This document shows, in pieces, positions 60,305 to 64,000 of a stretch of DNA of 64,000 nucleotides. Position numbers and translations under genes: made by a program. Numbering within the stretch: position 1 is the first letter of the stretch; each line of letters opens with the position of its first letter. The stretch covers positions 1 to 64,000 of the forward strand of contig NZ_AJLT01000013.1 in assembly GCF_000258765.1 (NCBI RefSeq), given 5' to 3'. The notes under the pieces are model-generated. The model saw nothing but the letters and a program-made list of their open reading frames with translations, made no database searches and was not told where the DNA came from. The stretch comes from Gillisia marina. GTDB lineage: Bacteria; Bacteroidota; Bacteroidia; Flavobacteriales; Flavobacteriaceae.

Positions 60305-62496
60305 ATGATAAAAATTGCATCGAAAAGCCTTCAGGATCTAGAGTTTCCTAGTGTTAGAAAACAAATAAGTGAGTTGTGTACCACTCAAATGGGAATAGAA
60401 AAGGCTTTAGAAATTGTTCCATATACTTCTTACAACGACACTATTTTTGGTCTTAATCAGACCAACGAATATGTCAGTTCTTATATGCAGGATAGTAAAA
60501 TCCCTAATCATGGTTTTGATGCTGTTCATAAAGAGATTAAACTCTTAGCTATAGAAAATTCGGTTTTAGAAATTAGTGGTTTTAGGAAGATTTCCAGTCT
60601 CTCAAAAACTGTTAACGATCAGTTACGATTTTTTAATAAGTTTAAAGAGCTTTATCCAAGTTTATATAAAACTACAGAAGAAGTAGAATACACCAAAGCA
60701 CTAATCGAGAGGATAGATGAAGTGATAGATAGATTTGGCGATGTTAAAGATAATGCCTCTCCCCTATTGCTAAACACGCGCCGAGCGATGAATTTGGTAA
60801 AAGGACAGATAAATTCCAGTTTTACCAATGCACTTTCAAAATATAGTGGCTATGGCTATTTAGATGAAATAAAAGAAAGTGTAGTAGATAACATTCGGGT
60901 GTTAGCTGTTTCGGCCATGTATCGCAAAAAGGTGAAAGGTGGAATTTTAGGTAATTCCAAAACCGGGAGTATCGTTTACATTCAGCCGGAAGCCACTTTA
61001 AATCATACCAGAGAATTAAATAATCTGGAGTATGAAGAAAAGGAAGAAATAGATAGAATTTTAAAAGAGCTCACCGTTTTCTTGGTCCCTTATATTGAAT
61101 TATTAAAAGAGTATCAGGAACTTTTAAGCGAGATAGATGTGATTGCGGCTAAAGCGAAATACGCACGTTTAATAAATGGCTTATTACCTAAGATCACTAA
61201 GGAACGGGAGCTTTTTATAAAAGATGCCTATCACCCACTGCTTTACAGGAATAATTTAAAATCCGGCGAAAAGACCTATCCTCAGAACATTCAGCTCTCT
61301 AAGGAAAAACGCATTATTGTTATTTCCGGGCCAAATGCCGGTGGAAAGAGTATTACGCTTAAAACAGTTGGCTTGCTTCAGATCATGCTGCAAAGCGGAA
61401 TTTTAATTCCCGTTCATGAGTATAGTCGGGTTTGCCTATTCAATAAAATCCTGACTGATATTGGGGACAACCAGTCTATAGAAAATCATTTAAGTACTTA
61501 TAGTTATCGCTTAAAGAATATGAATTATTTTCTGAAGAAATGTGATGATAAAACCTTATTTCTTATCGATGAATTCGGAACAGGAAGTGATCCTGAATTG
61601 GGTGGTGCTTTAGCTGAAACCTTTTTGGAAGTATTTTATGAGCGAGAGTCTTTTGGAATCTTAACTACGCATTATACCAATTTAAAGATGCTGGCTAATG
61701 AATTGCCATATATGAGCAATGCCAATATGATGTTCGATTCCGGAACTTTGGAGCCTCTTTTTAAATTACATCTTGGAGAAGCAGGAAGTTCTTTCACTTT
61801 CGAAGTTGCTCAGAAAAACGGAATTCCATACAGCTTGATAAACCGATCTAAAAAGAAAGTGGAACGTGGGAAGATTCGATTCGATAAAAGTATTGCAGAT
61901 CTTCAACGAGAGCGCAGCAAGCTTCAAAAAACCACAGATTCTTTAAAAAGTAAAGAGTTGAAGGCTTCTCAACAAAAAGATAAACTGGAAGAAACTAATA
62001 CTAAGATTCAGCAGAAATTAGAAAGCTATCAAGAATTGTATGATAGCAATCAGCGCTTGATTTATCTTGGGCAAAAGATTAATGATCTTAGCGAGAAATA
62101 TTTCAACAATAAAAAGAAGAAAGATCTTATTGGGGAGTTTTTAAAGATTGTTGAAATAGAAAATTCTAAACGAAAAAAGGCAACTTCAAAAGAAATCAAA
62201 GTCAAAAAAAATTAAAGAAAAGAAGGTATTACAAGAAGCTGAAAAGAAAGTTGAAGTTATTAGAGAGCGCAAAAAGGAGGAAAAGAAAATAGAGGCGATT
62301 CAGCAGAAAAAAGAAGCGAATAAACCGAAAGTATCTTTAAAAATTGGAGACAGAGTGCGCATGGAAGATGGTCGCGCTGTTGGATCTATAGATAAAATTG
62401 AAAAAGGAAAAGCCATCGTAAATTATGGCATGTTCACCACAAATGTAGATTTGGCACAATTAGAATTGGTGCAACCTGCAAAAAACAAAAAAATAA
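60305..62496 (+). CDS. MutS2 family protein (two frameshifts as given)
   Basis: MutS-like ATPase/endonuclease involved in recombination control or rescue of collided ribosomes in other bacteria. The ATPase is clear: Walker A SGPNAGGKSITLKT, LTDIGDNQSIENHLSTYSYRL, Walker B FLIDEFGTGSDPELGGALAE and ILTTHYTNLK. Removing one A at 62204-62211 continues the coiled-coil and the linker (VKKIKEKKVLQEAEKK) into a KOW-like segment (LKIGDRVRMEDGRAVGSI). Removing one at 62487-62493 gives a stop at 62494-62496, just before the next ATG; the protein is then 729 residues. A C-terminal Smr nuclease domain is not visible, so this is a short form. Confidence 0.85.
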
Positions 62497-62497
62497 G

Positions 62498-62917
62498 ATG
62501 GAGACAGTTTTACCAAAAAATAAAAAAATCATTCTTTTTGATGGTGTTTGTAATCTTTGTAATAATGCTATCAATTTTGTTATTGAACATGATAAAAAGG
62601 ATGTTTTTCGGTTTGCATCCTTACAAAGTGATCTAGGCAGAAAAATGGTCTTAGAAAGAGGTATCGAGCCCGAGGTGCTGGATTCTATTATTTTGATAGA
62701 ACCTGGAGTTGTGTATTACGAAAAATCTACTGCTGCCTTAAAAATAGCCAAAGAGCTTTCCGGAGGTTATTCTTTAATGAGGCATTTCCTGTACCTTCCA
62801 AATTTTATTAGGGATGGAGTTTATAATCTGGTGGCTTCTAATCGCTATAGGTGGTTTGGAAAAAAAGATTCTTGTATGATTCCTACACCGGAGTTAAAGG
62901 CGAAATTTTTAGATTAA
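62498..62917 (+). CDS. DCC1-like thiol-disulfide oxidoreductase family protein
   Basis: 139 residues of the DUF393/DCC family. The eponymous motif is in ILFDGVCNLCNNAINFVIEHD (Cys-x-x-Cys). Next come FRFASLQSDLGRKMV, then STAALKIAKELSGGYSL and NLVASNRYRWFGKKDSC. The fold is thioredoxin-like; the role in bacteria is not established. It starts 1 bp after the expected mutS2 stop, so the two are co-transcribed. A 23-bp sequence covering its stop codon is repeated exactly at 63078-63100. Confidence 0.88.
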   Translation: METVLPKNKKIILFDGVCNLCNNAINFVIEHDKKDVFRFASLQSDLGRKMVLERGIEPEVLDSIILIEPGVVYYEKSTAALKIAKELSGGYSLMRHFLYLPNFIRDGVYNLVASNRYRWFGKKDSCMIPTPELKAKFLD

Positions 62918-63100
62918 AAAAAGAGTTCGTCTATTTAAAGTCTAAAAATTGAAATACTACGTCATTCTGAACTTTTTTCAGAATCCCAAAACACTATAAA
63001 CTAATAACAAATCAAGACCTTAAATTAATCCCAAAAGCTTTCGGGACTGGGTGACGATATTAAGAAAAATACACCTTAAATTTTTAGATTAAAAAAAGAG
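62903..63100. repeat. 23-bp direct repeat flanking a REP-like element
   Basis: Copies at 62903-62925 (over the stop codon of the DCC gene) and 63078-63100 (running into a terminator) are identical and start AAATTTTTAGATTAAAAAA. The 152 bp between them contain the REP/BIME element 62960-63056. The pattern could be a duplication made when the element inserted. Confidence 0.65.
62960..63056. repeat. REP/BIME-like composite element
   Basis: Begins CGTCATTCTGAAC (62960) and ends GGGTGACG (63049-63056). The first unit pairs TTCTGAA with TTCAGAA; the last contains a TCCC...GGGA hairpin at about 63029-63047. Confidence 0.72.
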
Positions 63101-63128
63101 ATCAGATTTTTTAAAATCTGATCTCTTT
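63095..63128 (-). terminator. Perfect 16-bp bidirectional terminator
   Basis: Arms 63095-63110 and 63113-63128 are perfectly complementary around a TT loop; on the minus strand the stem is followed by T. It ends the symporter gene and may also stop the mutS2-DCC transcript. Confidence 0.88.
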
Positions 63129-63162
63129 AGAATAAAATATAATTTTTAAAAGGCTCCTGTTT

Positions 63163-64000
63163 CTAAGCCATTTCCTTCTCCTTTACCGGTGCATAATTAT
63201 CGTCCCAATCTTTTACATTTGGAGGTCCTAATTTATCTACAGATTTTGCAACCATCATAGATACAGCTGCATCTCCTGTAACATTAACAGTAGTTCTACA
63301 CATATCTAAAGGTCTATCTATAGCAAAAATCAATGCTAAACCAGCTTCAGGAATCCCTGCCTGAGCAAGTACTATTACCAACATCACCATTCCGGCACCT
63401 GGAACCGCAGCAGATCCTATAGATGCCAAGGTAGCCGTTACAATAATTCCTAATTGCGCTCCTACCGTAAGATCTATTCCAAAGGCTTGTGCAATAAATA
63501 CCGCAGCTACCGCTTGATACAAACTTGTACCATCCATATTTATAGTAGCTCCAATTGGTAATACAAAACTCGCTACTTCCTTATGCACTCCAAGGTGTTC
63601 TTCTACTCGTTCCATAGTAACAGGCAAAGTAGCAGCACTAGAACTTGTTGAAAAAGCTAATAACTGTGCCGGTGCAATTCCGTTTAAGAAGAATCCTGGC
63701 TTGTTTTTAGTGAATATCCATACGATAAGAATATAGAAACCTATCATTAATGCTAATCCAATTAATACGGTTAAAGCGTACATAGCTAAAGCTGCAAATA
63801 AATCTGTGCTTGGTGATTCTACCACTAAAGCCGCTAATAATGCAAACACCCCATAAGGAGCTGCGAGCATTATAAGATCAATCATTTTTAAAATGACTTC
63901 ATTAAAGCCATCGAAAAAGTCCTTTACAGGTTTTCCCACGGCTTCAGGAATTAGGATTAATCCGATTCCGAAGAATATGGCAAAGAAAATAACTTGTAGC
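63163..64000 (-). CDS. Dicarboxylate/amino acid:cation symporter, 5' end outside the window
   Basis: Glutamate/aspartate or C4-dicarboxylate symporter of the DAACS (GltP/DctA) family, inner membrane. The reading frame is open to the window edge (LQVIFFAIFFGIGLILIPEAV), so the N-terminal helices lie beyond 64000. Visible family motifs are AFSTSSSAATLPVTMERV (serine-rich reentrant loop), GATINMDGTSLYQAVAAVFIAQ and AIDRPLDMCRTTVNVTGDA, with the substrate-binding Asp and Arg. The C-terminus is short and charged. A strong terminator follows. The substrate is not decided by what is visible. Confidence 0.93.
   Translation of the reverse strand, partial: LQVIFFAIFFGIGLILIPEAVGKPVKDFFDGFNEVILKMIDLIMLAAPYGVFALLAALVVESPSTDLFAALAMYALTVLIGLALMIGFYILIVWIFTKNKPGFFLNGIAPAQLLAFSTSSSAATLPVTMERVEEHLGVHKEVASFVLPIGATINMDGTSLYQAVAAVFIAQAFGIDLTVGAQLGIIVTATLASIGSAAVPGAGMVMLVIVLAQAGIPEAGLALIFAIDRPLDMCRTTVNVTGDAAVSMMVAKSVDKLGPPNVKDWDDNYAPVKEKEMA

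Noticed and set aside
62355-62636. Apparent 93-residue membrane protein
   Set aside because: The front half is the true C-terminus of MutS2 after frame correction. The hydrophobic back half is a shadow frame over the DCC gene, reached only through the miscounted A7 run at 62487-62493.
1-64000. CRISPR arrays, tRNA or rRNA genes, insertion sequences
   Set aside because: No regularly spaced repeats, no cloverleaf or rRNA-like segments and no transposase-like ORF were seen. The dispersed repeats are REP-like, not CRISPR.

Overview
The window reads as chromosome of a Bacteroidota bacterium, most likely a marine-type Flavobacteriaceae. Reasons: AT-rich sequence, starts without clear Shine-Dalgarno sites, at least one TTG/TAnnTTTG promoter of the Bacteroidota type, and lineage-typical genes: a fused E1 alpha/beta 2-oxoacid dehydrogenase, an ABC permease fused to an M1 aminopeptidase, an M56/M23 peptidase fusion, DUF2807 and OMP_b-brl proteins, LytTR/LytS regulation, and short REP-like palindromes bounded by CGTCA/TGACG. 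I cannot name the genus.

Layout. 0.3-6.1 kb: PepSY-like lipoprotein, large catalase, a decayed duplicate of an SDR gene tail, a CIA30 protein, two convergent DoxX proteins and the intact SDR. 6.4-12.3 kb: LytTR regulator and LytS-type kinase divergent from an ABC ATPase and its permease/aminopeptidase. 12.5-24.4 kb: zinc alcohol dehydrogenase, membrane AraC regulator, CPBP protease, a BlaI - M56/M23 - outer-membrane beta-barrel operon with BlaI-type operators, and the TesA-like esterase divergent from a YbbA/YbbP-type ABC pair. 24.8-26.0 kb: acyl-CoA dehydrogenase. 26.4-34.5 kb: a very AT-rich block with two giant STAND NTPases, read as an anti-phage defence island, followed by about 870 bp without a gene. 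35.3-41.3 kb: unknown protein, DUF2807 protein, cation efflux protein, ribosome hibernation factor, aconitase, membrane protein. 41.4-49.1 kb: a minus-strand biosynthetic cluster in which a fatty-acid-synthase-like set (ACP, ketosynthase, dehydratase, enoyl reductase, PPTase) adjoins a type III polyketide synthase, methyltransferase and flavoprotein; by analogy with srsABC I infer a methylated or oxidised phenolic lipid. 49.1-52.7 kb: OmpA-like and lipocalin lipoproteins, a 53-residue DUF1328 protein and the fused E1. 52.8-59.6 kb: plus-strand run with 2OG-Fe(II) oxygenase, SUI1 protein, DUF1835 protein, nucleoside phosphorylase, polyphosphate kinase, a solute-binding-like protein and an outer membrane protein. 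59.6-64 kb: uracil-DNA glycosylase, MutS2, a DCC-family protein and a dicarboxylate/amino-acid symporter cut by the window edge.

Frameshifts run through the window. I count 19 single-base shifts in 12 genes: 14 are +1 in A/T runs of 7-10, and five are -1 in short runs. Undoing each one restores a continuous family-like protein with a length divisible by three. Housekeeping genes (aconitase, MutS2, E1) are hit too, so homopolymer sequencing or assembly error is the likeliest cause. I therefore annotate full-length loci and give the shift positions.

The two most interesting regions are the tandem STAND genes, with different N-terminal effector regions, and the hybrid FAS/type III PKS cluster.
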